A stretch of 64,000 nt of DNA from Azospirillum oleiclasticum (GTDB lineage Bacteria > Pseudomonadota > Alphaproteobacteria > Azospirillales > Azospirillaceae), in NCBI RefSeq assembly GCF_013423485.1, contig NZ_JABFFR010000007.1, positions 186,001 to 250,000 of the forward strand, given 5' to 3'. The notes under the pieces are model-generated. The model worked only from the letters and a program-made list of their open reading frames with translations. It was not told the DNA's origin and made no database searches. The first letter of the stretch is position 1; every line of letters begins with the position of its first letter. The translations under genes and the position numbers were made by a program. Below, piece after piece: positions 1-9,455 of this stretch.

Positions 1-242
1 GGCCGTTTGTGGGTGGGGCGGAAGTGGCGGCCGTCCTGCCAGACGTCCCCGTCCAGCGCGAAACGCCCCTCCAGCCTCTGCAAGCCGGCGACGCAGCGCA
101 GCACGCTGGTCTTGCCGCAACCGGACGGGCCGAACAGCGCGGTGATGCCGCGCGCCGGCACCTCGAACGCCACGTCCAGCGCGAAGCGGCCGAGCGCGCC
201 GCGGAACCGCACCTCCATGCGGCTGACGGGATCGCCTCTCAT
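1..242 (-). CDS. modC: Molybdate ABC transporter ATPase ModC (5' part)
   Basis: ATP-binding subunit that powers molybdate import through ModB. Reading from the ATG at 242 gives about 80 residues before the window edge, including a Walker A motif GPSGCGKTS near residues 39-47 followed by VLRCVAGL, typical of ModC/CysA-type importers. The start overlaps the modB stop codon (ATGA at 239-242), so the two are translationally coupled. The signature motif, Walker B and any C-terminal mop domain lie outside the window. The ModC call rests on the ABC N-terminus plus its position after modA-modB. Confidence 0.9.
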   Translation of the reverse strand, partial: MRGDPVSRMEVRFRGALGRFALDVAFEVPARGITALFGPSGCGKTSVLRCVAGLQRLEGRFALDGDVWQDGRHFRPTHKR

Positions 243-907
243 CGCCCACCGCGCCCGATGCGCTTTTCCAGCATCATCATGGTGAGGATCACGGTGAAGG
301 AGAAGACCAGCATCCCGCCGGCCAGGATGTGCGCCTGCGTCCACTGCAAGGTCTCGACATAATCGTAGATGGCGACCGACAGCACCCGCGTCTTGCCGGG
401 GATGTTGCCGCCGATCATCAGGATCACCCCGAACTCCCCCATCGTGTGGGCGAAGCCCAGCACCGCCCCGGTCAGGAAGCCGCGCCGCGCCAGCGGCACC
501 GCCACCGTGAAGAAGCGGTCGAGGGGGGAGGCGCGCAGCGTCGCCGCCGCCTCCAGCGGCCGGTCGCCCGCCGCCTCGAAGGCGTTGCGGATGGGCTGCA
601 CCACGAAGGGCATGGAGTAGAGGACGGAGCCGATCACCAGCCCCGGAAAGGTGAAGGCCAGCGTGCGCGCGCCCCACAGCGAGGCCACCCAGCCGCCGGG
701 GCCGTCCGGCCCGAGCAGGATCAGCAGGTAGAAGCCGATCACCGTCGGCGGAAGCACCAGCGGCAGGGCGACCACCGTCGCCACCGCCTCCTTCCAGCGC
801 GCGGGCGAGCGCGCCAGCCACCACGCCAAGGGCGTGCCGATCACCAGCAGGATCAGGGTGGTCAGCGTCGCCAGTTGCAGCGTCAGCAGGATCGGCTGCC
901 AGATCAT
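239..907 (-). CDS. modB: Molybdate ABC transporter permease ModB
   Basis: Inner-membrane permease of the molybdate importer, 222 residues, the usual length. It has about five hydrophobic segments beginning at residues 6-28. The stretch around residues 135-165 ([19 protein letters not shown], then [12 protein letters not shown]) is the cytoplasmic EAA-type loop that docks on ModC, with the GEFG ending typical of ModB. It lies 36 bp after modA and overlaps modC by 4 bp. The family assignment is firm; substrate preference of molybdate over tungstate cannot be told from sequence. Confidence 0.95.
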   Translation of the reverse strand: MIWQPILLTLQLATLTTLILLVIGTPLAWWLARSPARWKEAVATVVALPLVLPPTVIGFYLLILLGPDGPGGWVASLWGARTLAFTFPGLVIGSVLYSMPFVVQPIRNAFEAAGDRPLEAAATLRASPLDRFFTVAVPLARRGFLTGAVLGFAHTMGEFGVILMIGGNIPGKTRVLSVAIYDYVETLQWTQAHILAGGMLVFSFTVILTMMMLEKRIGRGGR

Positions 908-943
908 CGGCCCCTCGCGAGCATCGGTCCCGTCCCGCTGTGC

Positions 944-1690
944 TCAGTTCATCGCCGCGGTGCCATAGCCGTATCTGGCGATCACGGCGGCGGATTCCGG
1001 TCCTTTGAGGAAGGCGACGAAGGCCTTGGCGGCCTCGTCGGCCTCGCCCTTCTTCAGCAGCACGGCGTCCTGGCGGATCGGGTCGTGCAGCGTCTCCGGC
1101 ACCGGCCAGCGCGAGCCCTCGCCCTTCACGATCACCTGCGACAGGGCGACGAAGCCGACCTCGGCGTTGCCGGTCTCGACGAACTGGTAGGTCTGGGCGA
1201 TGTTGTTGCCCTGCACGATCTTCGGCTTCAGCGCCTCATAGACACCCATCCTGGTCATCGCCTGGACGGCGGCGGCGCCGTAGGGGGCGAGTGCCGGGTT
1301 GGCGAGGGCGATCTTCTCGAAGGCTGCGCGCTTCAGCGTGCCCTCGTCGGTCACCTTGGCGGGGTCCTTGCTCCACAGCACCAATCGTCCGACGGCGTAG
1401 GTGAAGCGCGATTCGGGAACCGCCAACCCCTCGGCCACCGCCTTGGCGGGGGTGGTGTCGTCGGCCGCCAGGAACACCGTGAAGGGGGCGTCCTGCTTGA
1501 TCTGGTTGTAGAACTGGCCGGTCGACCCGAAGCTGAGCAGTGCCTTGTGACCGGTCTTCGTCTCGAAAGCCTTGACGATCTCCTTCGCCGGCTCGGTGAA
1601 GTTGGCGGCGACGGCGACGTTGGTCTCGGCGGCGCGGACACCGGTGGTGCCGGACAGCAGCAGCGCGGCGGTGAGCAGGATCGTCCTCAT
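944..1690 (-). CDS. modA: Periplasmic molybdate-binding protein ModA
   Basis: Periplasmic receptor that delivers molybdate to ModBC, 248 residues. Residues 1-20 form a signal peptide (hydrophobic [13 protein letters not shown], cleavage after VRA). The mature protein starts with [19 protein letters not shown], the canonical ModA opening, and has [11 protein letters not shown] and the later [17 protein letters not shown] block, both parts of the oxyanion site and hinge in this family. It lies 33 bp downstream of modE and is probably co-transcribed with it. Confidence 0.96.
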   Translation of the reverse strand: MRTILLTAALLLSGTTGVRAAETNVAVAANFTEPAKEIVKAFETKTGHKALLSFGSTGQFYNQIKQDAPFTVFLAADDTTPAKAVAEGLAVPESRFTYAVGRLVLWSKDPAKVTDEGTLKRAAFEKIALANPALAPYGAAAVQAMTRMGVYEALKPKIVQGNNIAQTYQFVETGNAEVGFVALSQVIVKGEGSRWPVPETLHDPIRQDAVLLKKGEADEAAKAFVAFLKGPESAAVIARYGYGTAAMN

Positions 1691-1723
1691 GCGCGAAGGC
1701 TCCTTTCCCTGGGTTGTCGGCCG

Positions 1724-2515
1724 TCAGTCGATGGCCAGGATGATGTGGGCGGCGTCGATCAGGGCGCAGGCGGGCATGCCGGGCCGGAAGCCCAGCGCCT
1801 CGGCGCTCGGCCGGGTGATGATGGCGGTCAGCGTCTTGCCGCCGCCGATATCGAGCGTGACCTCGCTGTTGACGGCCCCACGCTCGCAGCGCGTCACCAC
1901 CCCCTCCACCCGGTTGCGGACGGAGGTGCGGCGCGCCTCGTCGATGGGGGCCAGGATGACGAAGGAGGATTTGATCAGCGCTGTCGCCTCGCGACCGGGG
2001 ATCAGCCCCAGCTCGCGCACGCTGTCGCGGGTGACGATGGCGGTGAGCGTCGTGGTCGCCGACAGGGTCAGCGCCACCTCGGCGTTGACCGCGCCGTCGG
2101 TGACGGCGGCTATGGTGCCGCGCAGCGCGTTGCGGGCGCTGGTTCGCATGAGGAATCCCCACATCAGATAGGACGCCGACAGGCCGGTGCCGGCCAGTTC
2201 CGGCTCCAGCACCCGCAACGCGCGCGCCAGCTCCGCCTCCAACCGGTGGAAGGTCTGCACCAGCCGCAGCCCCTCCTCCGTCAGGGTGGCGCCGCCGCCG
2301 CGCCGGCCGCCGGTCTGCGCGGCAACCAGGGGGCGGCCGAACAGGTTGTTCATGGCGTCGATGGCGTCCCAGGCGGCCTTGTAGGTGATGCCGGTCGCCC
2401 GCGCGGCTGCGGAGATGCTGCCCTCCCGCCCGACCGCCTCCAGCAGGCGGATGCGCTCGCGCCCCACCGGGGATGCGTTGTCCGCGCCGAAGGAAAGCCG
2501 CGCCTCGACCACCAC
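1724..2515 (-). CDS. modE: Molybdate-responsive regulator ModE
   Basis: Transcription regulator that binds molybdate and represses molybdate uptake genes. At 263 residues it has the full ModE layout: an N-terminal winged helix with the LysR-like segment GSISAAARATGITYKAAWDAI (residues about 33-53), then two mop/TOBE domains starting at TSARNALRGTI and TSVRNRVEGVV, each ending in a VILA/IILA strand. It is the first gene of the modEABC set, and a candidate ModE box lies just upstream (2532-2560), which suggests autoregulation. The ATG at 2515 is accepted because the winged helix begins soon after it. Confidence 0.95.
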   Translation of the reverse strand: MVVEARLSFGADNASPVGRERIRLLEAVGREGSISAAARATGITYKAAWDAIDAMNNLFGRPLVAAQTGGRRGGGATLTEEGLRLVQTFHRLEAELARALRVLEPELAGTGLSASYLMWGFLMRTSARNALRGTIAAVTDGAVNAEVALTLSATTTLTAIVTRDSVRELGLIPGREATALIKSSFVILAPIDEARRTSVRNRVEGVVTRCERGAVNSEVTLDIGGGKTLTAIITRPSAEALGFRPGMPACALIDAAHIILAID

Positions 2516-2531
2516 CCCGCTGCCTCCGCCT

Positions 2532-2560
2532 ATCGCTGTATAGCTGTACTACATAACGGT
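2532..2560. promoter_or_regulatory. Candidate ModE operator (molybdate box)
   Basis: Imperfect palindrome with half-sites ATCGCTGTAT (2532-2541) and ACATAACGGT (2551-2560) separated by 9 bp. The second half-site reversed matches the first at 6 of 10 bases and both resemble the ATCG-TATAT / ATATA-CGAT halves of the known ModE box. It sits 17-45 bp upstream of the modE start, where a repressor would block transcription. The match is by eye. Confidence 0.55.
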
Positions 2561-2677
2561 GAGCATACGCTGCACCGCAACGATCCGCCCTGCGACAGAA
2601 TGGCGCTATTCCCGCCGGGACACAACGGTGTTGTAGTGGCCCTCTCTCCCCTTTCGCCCCGACCGAGGATGGCGCCG

Positions 2678-3073
2678 ATGACCGCCCCCATCACCGAAGA
2701 GACCGTCGCCCGGCTGGTGGATGTGTTCTACGAGCGCGCGCGGCGGGACCCGCTGCTGGGTCCGGTGTTCGACCAGGCGATCGAGGATTGGGACGGGCAC
2801 CTCGCGGTCATCGGGCGTTTCTGGTCCGCGCACCTGATCGGCGGGCCGCACGGCGGCGGCCGAATGTTCATGGCGCACGCGCAGCTACCCATAGAGCCCG
2901 CGCATTTCGACCGCTGGCTGGCCCTGTTCGACCAGACCGCGGCGGAGCTGCTGCCGCCCGATGCGCACCGGAAAGCCATGAAGACGGCGAACCACGCGGC
3001 CTCCAGCCTGAAGGCCGGGCTGTTCACGGTGCCGGGGGTGCGGTTCGGAAAGCCACGGGGGGATGTGGGGTAA
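2678..3073 (+). CDS. Group III truncated haemoglobin
   Basis: Small haem protein of the truncated haemoglobin group III (P) family, 131 residues, thought to bind oxygen or nitric oxide. Recognisable pieces are the helix segment VARLVDVFYERARRDPLLG, the block WDGHLAVIGRFWSAHL, and FMAHAQLPIEPAHFDRW, where the His of MAH is the likely proximal haem ligand. I chose the ATG at 2678 because GAGG at 2665-2668 lies 9 bases ahead; an in-frame ATG at 2669 sits too close to that site. It is divergent from modE and convergent with hslU. The long frame upstream of it is not coding. Confidence 0.88.
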   Translation: MTAPITEETVARLVDVFYERARRDPLLGPVFDQAIEDWDGHLAVIGRFWSAHLIGGPHGGGRMFMAHAQLPIEPAHFDRWLALFDQTAAELLPPDAHRKAMKTANHAASSLKAGLFTVPGVRFGKPRGDVG

Positions 3074-3096
3074 GGCGGCGCCGGTCCCCACCCCGG

Positions 3097-3123
3097 CCCT
3101 CCCCCATCGTCGACGGGGGAGGG
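3097..3123. terminator. Palindrome between convergent globin and hslU
   Basis: Perfect inverted repeat CCCTCCCCC (3097-3105) and GGGGGAGGG (3115-3123) with a 9-base spacer, lying between the globin stop (3073) and the hslU stop (3130). No T tract follows on either strand, so it is either a Rho-independent-like bidirectional stem or a repeat element; a related CCCTC...GAGGG hairpin occurs after pnp at 58242-58269. Confidence 0.5.
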
Positions 3124-3129
3124 AGAGGG

Positions 3130-4515
3130 CTACAGGATGAACTTCGAGAGGTCGGTGTTCTTCGCCAGATCGCCGACGTGGGTGCTGACGTAGGCGGCGT
3201 CGATCGTCACCGTCTGACCGGCGCGGTCGGAGGCGGCGAAGCTGATCTCCTCCAGCAGCCGCTCCATCACCGTGTGCAGACGCCGCGCGCCGATGTTCTC
3301 CACCGTCGAGTTGATCTCGGCGGCCAGCCGGGCCAGCTCGTCGATGGAATCGTCGGTGAAGTCCAGCGTCACCTCCTCGGTGGCGAGCAGGGCCTTGTAC
3401 TGCTTGATCAGGCTGGCTTCCGGCTCGGTCAGGATGCGCTTGAAATCGTCGCGGGTCAGCGGCTTCAGCTCGACCCGGATGGGCAGGCGGCCCTGGAGCT
3501 CCGGCAGCAGGTCGGACGGTTTGGCGACGTGGAAGGCGCCGGACGCCACGAACAGCACATGGTCGGTCTTCACCGGCCCGTGCTTGGTGTTGACGGTGGT
3601 GCCCTCGATCAGCGGCAGCAGGTCGCGCTGCACGCCCTCGCGGCTGACGTCGGCCCCGCCCTTGGTCTCCGACCGGGCGGAGATCTTGTCGATCTCGTCC
3701 AGGAAGACGATGCCGTTCTGCTCGACCGCGTTGATGGCTTCCGAGACCACCTTCTCCTGGTCCAGCAGCTTGTCGGACTCCTCCTGCATCAGCACGTCGT
3801 AGGATTCGGCCACCGACATCCGCCGCGTCTTGGTGCGGTTGCCGAAGGTCTTGCCGAAAATGTCGTTCAGGTTGAGCATGCCCATCTGGGCGCCGGGCAT
3901 GCCGGGAACGTCGAAGGTGGGCAGCATGCCGGACCCGGTGTCGGCCACCTGCACCTCGATCTCGCGCTCGTTCAGCGTGCCCTCGCGCAGCATCTTGCGG
4001 AACTTCTGCCGGGTCTCGGTGCTGGCGTGCTCGCCGCACAGCGCGTCGATGACGCGCTCCTCCGCCCGCACCTCGGCCTTGCTGGCGACCTCCTTGCGCA
4101 GCCGTTCCCGGGTCATGGAGATGGCGATCTCCACCAGATCGCGGATGATCTGCTCGACGTCGCGGCCGACATAGCCGACCTCGGTGAACTTGGTCGCCTC
4201 CACCTTCAGGAAGGGGGCCTGCGCCAGCTTGGCGAGGCGACGGGCGATCTCGGTCTTGCCGACGCCGGTCGGGCCGATCATCAGGATGTTCTTGGGCAGA
4301 ACCTCCTCCCGCAGCCCCTCGGGGAGCTGCTGGCGGCGCCAGCGGTTGCGCAGCGCGATGGCGACGGCGCGCTTGGCCTCGTGCTGGCCGACGATGTAGC
4401 GGTCGAGTTCGGAGACGATCTCGCGCGGGCTGAAGGAGGTCATGGTCGGCACGGGCCCCGGCTGGTCGGCAGGCTGGTCGATAGGCGGCTTGGTGCTGCG
4501 GTCGAAGCTGGTCAT
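3130..4515 (-). CDS. hslU: HslU, ATPase subunit of the HslVU protease
   Basis: AAA+ unfoldase that feeds proteins into the HslV peptidase. Walker A is GPTGVGKTE and Walker B FLDEIDKI; the I-domain follows, and the C-terminal end DLSKFIL is the conserved tail that inserts into HslV. From the ATG at 4515 the product is 461 residues; this start overlaps the hslV stop as TGATG, favouring coupling. A second in-frame ATG at 4443 would give 437 residues, the usual length, beginning [14 protein letters not shown], the conserved opening. Neither start has a strong ribosome site, so the 24-residue extension (rich in Pro, Gln and Asp) is uncertain. Confidence 0.94.
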   Translation of the reverse strand: MTSFDRSTKPPIDQPADQPGPVPTMTSFSPREIVSELDRYIVGQHEAKRAVAIALRNRWRRQQLPEGLREEVLPKNILMIGPTGVGKTEIARRLAKLAQAPFLKVEATKFTEVGYVGRDVEQIIRDLVEIAISMTRERLRKEVASKAEVRAEERVIDALCGEHASTETRQKFRKMLREGTLNEREIEVQVADTGSGMLPTFDVPGMPGAQMGMLNLNDIFGKTFGNRTKTRRMSVAESYDVLMQEESDKLLDQEKVVSEAINAVEQNGIVFLDEIDKISARSETKGGADVSREGVQRDLLPLIEGTTVNTKHGPVKTDHVLFVASGAFHVAKPSDLLPELQGRLPIRVELKPLTRDDFKRILTEPEASLIKQYKALLATEEVTLDFTDDSIDELARLAAEINSTVENIGARRLHTVMERLLEEISFAASDRAGQTVTIDAAYVSTHVGDLAKNTDLSKFIL

Positions 4516-5063
4516 CAGAGCTTTTCGAGGGTGACGTTCCCGTTGGTGTAGACGCAGATGCCGGCGGCGATCCGCATCGCCTTGCGGGCGATCGCCTCGG
4601 CGTCCATGTCCTGCACATCGATCAGGGCGCGCGCCGCCGACAGGGCGAAGGCGCCGCCGGAGCCGATGCCGATCAGCCCGTCCTCCGGCTCCAGCACGTC
4701 GCCGTTGCCGGTCAGCACCAAGCTGACGCTGGCGTCGGCCACCGCCATCATCGCCTCCAGCCGGCGCAGGTAGCGGTCGGTGCGCCAGTCCTTCGCCATC
4801 TCCACGCAGGCGCGGGTGAGCTGGCCGGGATGCTGCTCCAGCTTCGCCTCCAGCCGCTCGAACAGGGTGAAGGCGTCGGCCGTGGCCCCGGCGAAACCGG
4901 CCATCACGGCACCGCCGGCCAGCCGGCGCACCTTGCGCGCGTTGGACTTCATGACCGTCTGGCCGAAGGACACCTGCCCGTCGCCCGCGATCACCACCGA
5001 GCCGCCCTTGCGGACGCTGATGATCGTCGTACCGTGCCATTGGATGGGGTCGTGTGCGTTCAT
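4515..5063 (-). CDS. hslV: HslV, peptidase subunit of the HslVU protease
   Basis: Threonine peptidase forming the core of the cytoplasmic HslVU protease, 182 residues. The catalytic Thr follows HG in [13 protein letters not shown] (Thr12), so an 11-residue propeptide is removed. Further family marks are [16 protein letters not shown], the Lys pair near the active site, and [15 protein letters not shown]. It is the first gene of hslVU, and a heat-shock-like promoter is proposed at 5119-5147. Confidence 0.97.
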   Translation of the reverse strand: MNAHDPIQWHGTTIISVRKGGSVVIAGDGQVSFGQTVMKSNARKVRRLAGGAVMAGFAGATADAFTLFERLEAKLEQHPGQLTRACVEMAKDWRTDRYLRRLEAMMAVADASVSLVLTGNGDVLEPEDGLIGIGSGGAFALSAARALIDVQDMDAEAIARKAMRIAAGICVYTNGNVTLEKL

Positions 5064-5118
5064 GGGACCGTTGGAATGGAAGGAAAAGACCCGAAGGCCC
5101 CCTGGTGTGCGTGTTGGC

Positions 5119-5147
5119 TAATGTGGGAGACGCAGGCACGGGGTCAA
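5119..5147 (-). promoter_or_regulatory. Candidate heat-shock (RpoH-type) promoter of hslVU
   Basis: On the minus strand TTGACC (5147-5142) is followed after 14 bases by CCCACATTA (5127-5119), resembling the TTGAAA and CCCCATTTA elements of sigma-32-type promoters. Transcription would begin about 45 bases upstream of the hslV start. Known heat-shock control of hslVU in Proteobacteria makes this plausible; the match is by eye. Confidence 0.4.
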
Positions 5148-5233
5148 TACGGGAACGACCGGTGGCCGGGTACGGCGGGCACCGCAAGGCGGCTTCATCG
5201 CGGGCCGGATCCCAGCGATCCGGCGGGTTTCGC

Positions 5234-5608
5234 TCAATCCCTGGGCTTGCCCAGCATCCGCCCGAGGTCGCGCCCGCCGACGACGTGGTAATGCAGGTGC
5301 TGGACCTCCTGGTGGGCGTTTCGACCGCAGTTGGACAGAACGCGGTAGCCGGTTTCCACCAGCTCGGCCATGCGCGCGACCTCGCCCACCGCCCGGAAGA
5401 AGTCGGCGACCTCGGCGTCGCTGGCCTTGGTCGTGAAATCGTCCATCCCGATGTAGGCCCCCTTGGGGATGATCAGGATGTGGGTCGGCGCCTGCGGGCC
5501 GATGTCGTGGAAAGCCAGAGAATGCTCGGTCTCCAGCACCTTGCGGCACGGGATCTCGCCGCGCAGGATGCGGGCGAACACGTTGTTGGGGTCGTAAGGC
5601 TGGGTCAT
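5234..5608 (-). CDS. HIT family protein (HinT-like)
   Basis: Small nucleotide hydrolase of the histidine triad family, 124 residues, expected to hydrolyse AMP-lysine or similar nucleoside phosphoramidates. The triad motif is seen as HLHYHVV near residues 101-107, and [17 protein letters not shown] is the conserved central block. The ATG at 5608 is chosen because GGAGG lies 6 bases upstream; longer in-frame reading would run into hisE. It is the last gene of the his operon, 17 bp after hisE, an arrangement common in Alphaproteobacteria. Confidence 0.93.
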   Translation of the reverse strand: MTQPYDPNNVFARILRGEIPCRKVLETEHSLAFHDIGPQAPTHILIIPKGAYIGMDDFTTKASDAEVADFFRAVGEVARMAELVETGYRVLSNCGRNAHQEVQHLHYHVVGGRDLGRMLGKPRD

Positions 5609-5625
5609 CGCGTCCTCCGCTGGCG

Positions 5626-5967
5626 TCAGCCGGCCTTGGGCCGGGCGTTCTTCTCGTCGATGCCGCTGGTGCCCTCGCGCGCGGCGAGCTTGGCGTAGAC
5701 CTCCTCCGGCGCCACGCCCGCGTCGGCCCACAGCACCATCAGGTGGTAGAGCAGGTCGGCCGACTCCGACACCACGCCGTCGCGGTTGCCGCGGACCGCC
5801 TCGATCACCGTCTCCACCGCCTCCTCGCCCAGCTTCTGGGCGATCTTCGGCGTGCCGCGGCTGTAGAGCTTGGCGGTGTAGGAGCTGGACGGGTCGGCAC
5901 CCTTGCGCGCCAGCACGGTGGCGTGGAGACGGTCGAGCACCGCCGCGGTGGCGCGCTCCTCAGCCAT
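5626..5967 (-). CDS. hisE: Phosphoribosyl-ATP pyrophosphatase HisE
   Basis: Second step of histidine synthesis: removes pyrophosphate from phosphoribosyl-ATP. The 113-residue all-alpha protein shows the MazG-like metal-binding helices [17 protein letters not shown] and [14 protein letters not shown], whose acidic residues bind Mg. It is a separate gene, not fused to HisI. Its start overlaps the hisF end by 8 bp. No hisI is present in this window, so that step must be encoded elsewhere. Confidence 0.96.
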   Translation of the reverse strand: MAEERATAAVLDRLHATVLARKGADPSSSYTAKLYSRGTPKIAQKLGEEAVETVIEAVRGNRDGVVSESADLLYHLMVLWADAGVAPEEVYAKLAAREGTSGIDEKNARPKAG

Positions 5968-6745
5968 GCACGGCCTCCGCGGCGCGGATCGGGCGCACGG
6001 GGATGCCGGCGGCGGCCATGGCGGCCTTCACCTGCCCGATCGTGTAAGTGCCGAAATGGAAGATGCTGGCGGCCAGCACCGCGGTGGCGTGCCCCTCGCG
6101 GATGCCCTCCACCATGTGCTCCAGCGTGCCGACGCCGCCGGACGCGATGACCGGGATGCGCAAGCTGTCGGCGACCTTGCGGGTCAGCTCCAGGTCGAAG
6201 CCGCTCTTGGTGCCGTCGCGGTCCATGCTGGTCAGCAGGATCTCGCCGGCGCCGTAGGATTCCATGCGGGCCGCCCACTCCACCGCGTCGATGCCGGTGG
6301 CGCGGCGCCCGCCGTGGGTGAAGATCTCCCAACGGTCCGGGGCCACCCGCTTGGCGTCGATGGCGACCACGATGCACTGCGAGCCGAACTTCTCCGCCGC
6401 CTCGCGCACGAACTCCGGACGGGCGACCGCGGCGCTGTTGATCGACACCTTGTCGGCCCCGGCCAGCAGCAGCTTGCGGATGTCCTCCACCACGCGCACG
6501 CCGCCGCCGACGGTCAGCGGCATGAACACCTGCTCGGCGGTGCGGCGCACCACGTCGTAGATGGTGTCGCGGTTCTCGTGGCTGGCGGTGATGTCGAGGA
6601 AGGTCAGCTCGTCCGCCCCCTCCCGGTCATAGACGCGGGCCTGCTCCACCGGATCGCCGGCATCGACCAGATCGACGAAGTTCACCCCCTTCACGACCCG
6701 GCCGTCCTTGACGTCCAGGCAGGGGATGACGCGCATCTTCAGCAT
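5960..6745 (-). CDS. hisF: Imidazole glycerol phosphate synthase cyclase subunit HisF
   Basis: TIM-barrel cyclase that uses ammonia from HisH to form imidazole glycerol phosphate and AICAR. The 261-residue protein has the two catalytic acids in their motifs: [16 protein letters not shown] (Asp near residue 11) and VVAIDAKRV (Asp near 130). Phosphate-binding loops LTVGGGVR and [11 protein letters not shown] are intact. One base separates it from hisA upstream, and it overlaps hisE. Confidence 0.97.
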   Translation of the reverse strand: MLKMRVIPCLDVKDGRVVKGVNFVDLVDAGDPVEQARVYDREGADELTFLDITASHENRDTIYDVVRRTAEQVFMPLTVGGGVRVVEDIRKLLLAGADKVSINSAAVARPEFVREAAEKFGSQCIVVAIDAKRVAPDRWEIFTHGGRRATGIDAVEWAARMESYGAGEILLTSMDRDGTKSGFDLELTRKVADSLRIPVIASGGVGTLEHMVEGIREGHATAVLAASIFHFGTYTIGQVKAAMAAAGIPVRPIRAAEAVHG

Positions 6746-6746
6746 G

Positions 6747-7493
6747 TCACCCGACCTCCCCCGGCGCCGGGGCGCCGAGCAGCGCCAGCGCCTCGGCCGG
6801 CTCGATGCGGCCGTCGTAGAGGGCGCGGCCGCAGATGACGCCCTCGATGCCGCTGTCCTCCTCCTTCTTGAGCGCCACCAGATCGTCCATGGAGGAGACG
6901 CCGCCGGACGCGATCACCGGGGTGGTCAGGTGGAAGGCGAGGTCGGCGGTGGCTTCCACATTCACCCCGCCCATGGCGCCGTCGCGGTTGATGTCGGTGT
7001 AGATGATGGCGGCGACGCCGGAATCCTCGAACTTCAGCGCCAGATCGAGCGCCTTGATGTTGGAGGTCTCGGCCCAGCCGGCGACCGCGACGTAGCCTTC
7101 ACGGGCGTCGATGCCCACGGCGACGCGGCCGGGGAAGGCCTTGCACGCCTGCTTGACCAGCTCCGGGTCGCGCAGCGCGATCGTGCCGAGGATCACGCGG
7201 CGCACACCCTTCTCGATCCACATGCCGATGGTCTTCAGGTCGCGGATTCCGCCGCCGAGCTGCACCGGGATGGTGACGGACGCCAGGATGCGGTCGACGG
7301 CCTCGGCGTTGACCGGGCGGCCGGCGAAGGCGCCGTTCAGGTCCACCAGATGCAGCCACTGGAAGCCCTGGCCCTGGAAGCGGGCGGCCTGCTCCCCGGG
7401 GTCGGTGTTGAACACGGTGGCGTGCGACATCTCACCGCGCACCAGACGCACGCAGGCGCCGTCCTTCAGGTCGATGGCAGGGTAGAGGATCAT
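6747..7493 (-). CDS. hisA: ProFAR isomerase HisA
   Basis: Isomerase converting ProFAR to PRFAR in histidine synthesis, a TIM barrel of 248 residues. Diagnostic pieces are [17 protein letters not shown] (catalytic Asp in AIDLK), VQLGGGIRD, the second catalytic Asp in [11 protein letters not shown], and [12 protein letters not shown]. The ATG at 7493 overlaps the stop of the upstream acetyltransferase as ATGA, which fixes the start. Confidence 0.96.
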   Translation of the reverse strand: MILYPAIDLKDGACVRLVRGEMSHATVFNTDPGEQAARFQGQGFQWLHLVDLNGAFAGRPVNAEAVDRILASVTIPVQLGGGIRDLKTIGMWIEKGVRRVILGTIALRDPELVKQACKAFPGRVAVGIDAREGYVAVAGWAETSNIKALDLALKFEDSGVAAIIYTDINRDGAMGGVNVEATADLAFHLTTPVIASGGVSSMDDLVALKKEEDSGIEGVICGRALYDGRIEPAEALALLGAPAPGEVG

Positions 7494-8041
7494 GGCGGCG
7501 TTTCGTCCGGTTCCGTCGGGATCAGGTCCTTGAAGTAGAAATGGCCGGCGACCGTACGGCCGTCGACGCGGGCGTAGCGCGGGTGGGTGCCCCAGCGGCG
7601 GAAGCCCAGATGCTCGTAGAGCGTGATCGCCGCCTCCTGCGTCGCCCGCACGTCCAGGTTCAGCACGGCGAAGCCCTCCTCCCGCGCCGCCGCCTCCACC
7701 GCCAGCGTCAGCTTGCGGGCCAACCCGTGGCCGCGCGCCCAGGGGGCGACGAAGCCGGTGGTCAGGGTGGCGGCGTGGGCCTGCGCCTCGTTGTTGCGGG
7801 GCGGCTTCACGAGCTGGGCGGACCCGCAGATCACGCCGTCCAGCCGGCCCACGAACAGGATGCGCTCCGGCACCACCAGCACGCCCTTCCAGTAGCGCTC
7901 CATCACCTCGCGCGCCGGCGGCTCCAGCCAGCCGAAGCCGCCGCCGCTGCGGATGGCGTCGTCGGCGGCGTCGCACAGATCGTGCAGGTCGCCCGTCTTC
8001 AGCTTGTCCACCCGCTCGACGCCGACGCTGGTCCCGGCCAT
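7490..8041 (-). CDS. GNAT family N-acetyltransferase inside the his operon
   Basis: Predicted acetyl-CoA-dependent acetyltransferase of 183 residues. The GNAT core is visible as [29 protein letters not shown] (acetyl-CoA pyrophosphate loop, R-G-H-G-L-A form) and [19 protein letters not shown] (last strand-helix motif). The substrate is unknown. It lies 3 bp after hisH and overlaps hisA by 4 bp, so it is fully embedded in the histidine operon. It is not a known histidine pathway enzyme; whether it acts on a pathway intermediate or on an unrelated amine or protein cannot be told. Confidence 0.88.
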   Translation of the reverse strand: MAGTSVGVERVDKLKTGDLHDLCDAADDAIRSGGGFGWLEPPAREVMERYWKGVLVVPERILFVGRLDGVICGSAQLVKPPRNNEAQAHAATLTTGFVAPWARGHGLARKLTLAVEAAAREEGFAVLNLDVRATQEAAITLYEHLGFRRWGTHPRYARVDGRTVAGHFYFKDLIPTEPDETPP

Positions 8042-8044
8042 GGC

Positions 8045-8689
8045 TCACACCCGCCAGGACAGGAAGTTGGCGATCAGGCGCAGACCGGTTTCCTGGCTCT
8101 TCTCCGGGTGGAACTGGGTGCCCACCAGATTGTCGCGCCCGACCACAGCGGCGAAGGCGCCGCCATAGTCCGCACTCGCCAGCCGGTGCGCCGGATCGGC
8201 GCAGGCGAGGCGGTAGGAGTGCACGAAATAGGCGTGCTCGCCATGGTCCAGACCGGCCAGCACCGGGTGCGGGTGCTCGATGCGCAGCTCGTTCCAGCCC
8301 ATGTGAGGGATCTTCAGCGCCGGATCGGCCGGTTCCAGGGGCCCCACGTCGCCGGGGATCCAGCCGAGCCCCGCGTGCACGCCGAACTCCAGCCCCCGCT
8401 CCGCCATCAGCTGCATGCCGACGCAGATGCCGAGGAAAGGCCGGCCACCGCGGATGACCGCCTCCTCCAGCGCCTCGCGCATGCCGGGCACGTCGGACAG
8501 GCCGCGCATGCAGTCGGCGAAGGCGCCGACGCCGGGCAGCACCACACGGTCGGCGTGGCGCACCGCGTCGGCGTCGGCCGTCACCAGCACCTCGAAACTC
8601 TTGCCCGACTCCGCCGCCGCCCGCTCCACCGCCTTGGCGGCCGAGCGCAGGTTGCCGGAGCCGTAATCGATCAGCGCGATCACCGCCAT
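8045..8689 (-). CDS. hisH: Imidazole glycerol phosphate synthase glutamine amidotransferase HisH
   Basis: Class I glutamine amidotransferase that supplies ammonia to HisF. The 214-residue protein has the nucleophile in GICVGMQLM (Cys near residue 88), the PGVGAF oxyanion strand, and the catalytic His-Glu in [10 protein letters not shown]. It lies 10 bp after hisB and 3 bp before the GNAT gene. Confidence 0.97.
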   Translation of the reverse strand: MAVIALIDYGSGNLRSAAKAVERAAAESGKSFEVLVTADADAVRHADRVVLPGVGAFADCMRGLSDVPGMREALEEAVIRGGRPFLGICVGMQLMAERGLEFGVHAGLGWIPGDVGPLEPADPALKIPHMGWNELRIEHPHPVLAGLDHGEHAYFVHSYRLACADPAHRLASADYGGAFAAVVGRDNLVGTQFHPEKSQETGLRLIANFLSWRV

Positions 8690-8699
8690 GGCCGTTCCC

Positions 8700-9320
8700 C
8701 TAGAGCGAGCCGCCGAGCGTGCCCTTGGTGGAGGGCACGGCGTCGCGCTTGCGCGGGTCGATCTCCACTCCGGCGCGCAGCGCGCGGGCCAGCGCCTTGT
8801 AGCAGCTTTCCACGATGTGGTGGTTGTTCAGCCCGTACAGCGTCTCGACGTGCAGCGTCACGCCGGCGGCCATCGCGAAGGCCTGGAACCACTCGCGGAA
8901 CAGCTCGGTGTCCATGTCGCCGATCTTGTCGCGGGTGAAGGCGACGTTCCAGATCAGGTAGGGGCGGTTGGAGAAGTCCAGCGCCACGCGGGTCAGCGTC
9001 TCGTCCATCGGCACATAGGCATGGCCGTAGCGCTGGATGCCCTTGCGGTCGCCCAGCGCCTTCGCCACCGCCATGCCGATGGCGATGCCGCTGTCCTCGG
9101 TCGTGTGGTGGAAGTCGATGTGCAGGTCGCCCTCCGCCAGGACCGTCAGGTCCACCAGGCTGTGGCGGGAGAGCTGCTCCAGCATGTGGTCGAGGAAGCC
9201 GACGCCCGTCTTCACGTCGTAGACGCCGGTTCCATCCAGGTTCACCGCCACCCGGATGCGGGTCTCGGTGGTGTTGCGTTCGATCGTGGCGCGCCGCGCG
9301 CCGGCCGCTGTCTGGTCCAT
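8700..9320 (-). CDS. hisB: Imidazoleglycerol-phosphate dehydratase HisB
   Basis: Dehydrates imidazole glycerol phosphate. The 206-residue protein carries only the dehydratase domain, without the phosphatase domain fused in enterobacteria. Metal-binding His clusters are seen as [25 protein letters not shown] and NNHHIVES. It is the first gene of the leftward operon hisB-hisH-GNAT-hisA-hisF-hisE-HIT. The 135-bp gap upstream is shared with the divergent lipoprotein gene. Confidence 0.97.
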   Translation of the reverse strand: MDQTAAGARRATIERNTTETRIRVAVNLDGTGVYDVKTGVGFLDHMLEQLSRHSLVDLTVLAEGDLHIDFHHTTEDSGIAIGMAVAKALGDRKGIQRYGHAYVPMDETLTRVALDFSNRPYLIWNVAFTRDKIGDMDTELFREWFQAFAMAAGVTLHVETLYGLNNHHIVESCYKALARALRAGVEIDPRKRDAVPSTKGTLGGSL

Positions 9321-9396
9321 CCGCCATTCCTAGCAGGAAGCCGCGCGCCATGCCAGCGGATGGCGGCGTGTCCGCGGCGGCGCGTGGCACCGTGCG

Positions 9397-9425
9397 TTGC
9401 GCGCGGGCGCTGCACACGCTAGCAT
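9397..9425 (+). promoter_or_regulatory. Candidate promoter of the lipoprotein gene
   Basis: TTGCGC (9397-9402), a 17-base spacer and TAGCAT (9420-9425) form a weak sigma-70-like pair 31 bases upstream of the ATG at 9456. The 9420-9448 stretch is strikingly AT-rich for this genome. No clear ribosome site precedes the ATG. Confidence 0.35.
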
Positions 9426-9455
9426 ACCATACACTTTATACGAGCATATCCCGCT

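Noticed and set aside
329..2668. Long plus-strand open frame (over 700 codons) running across modB, modA and modE
   Set aside because: It is antisense to three clearly recognisable mod genes and is rich in Arg, Gly and His without any domain; only its last part, from 2678, is a real gene (the globin).
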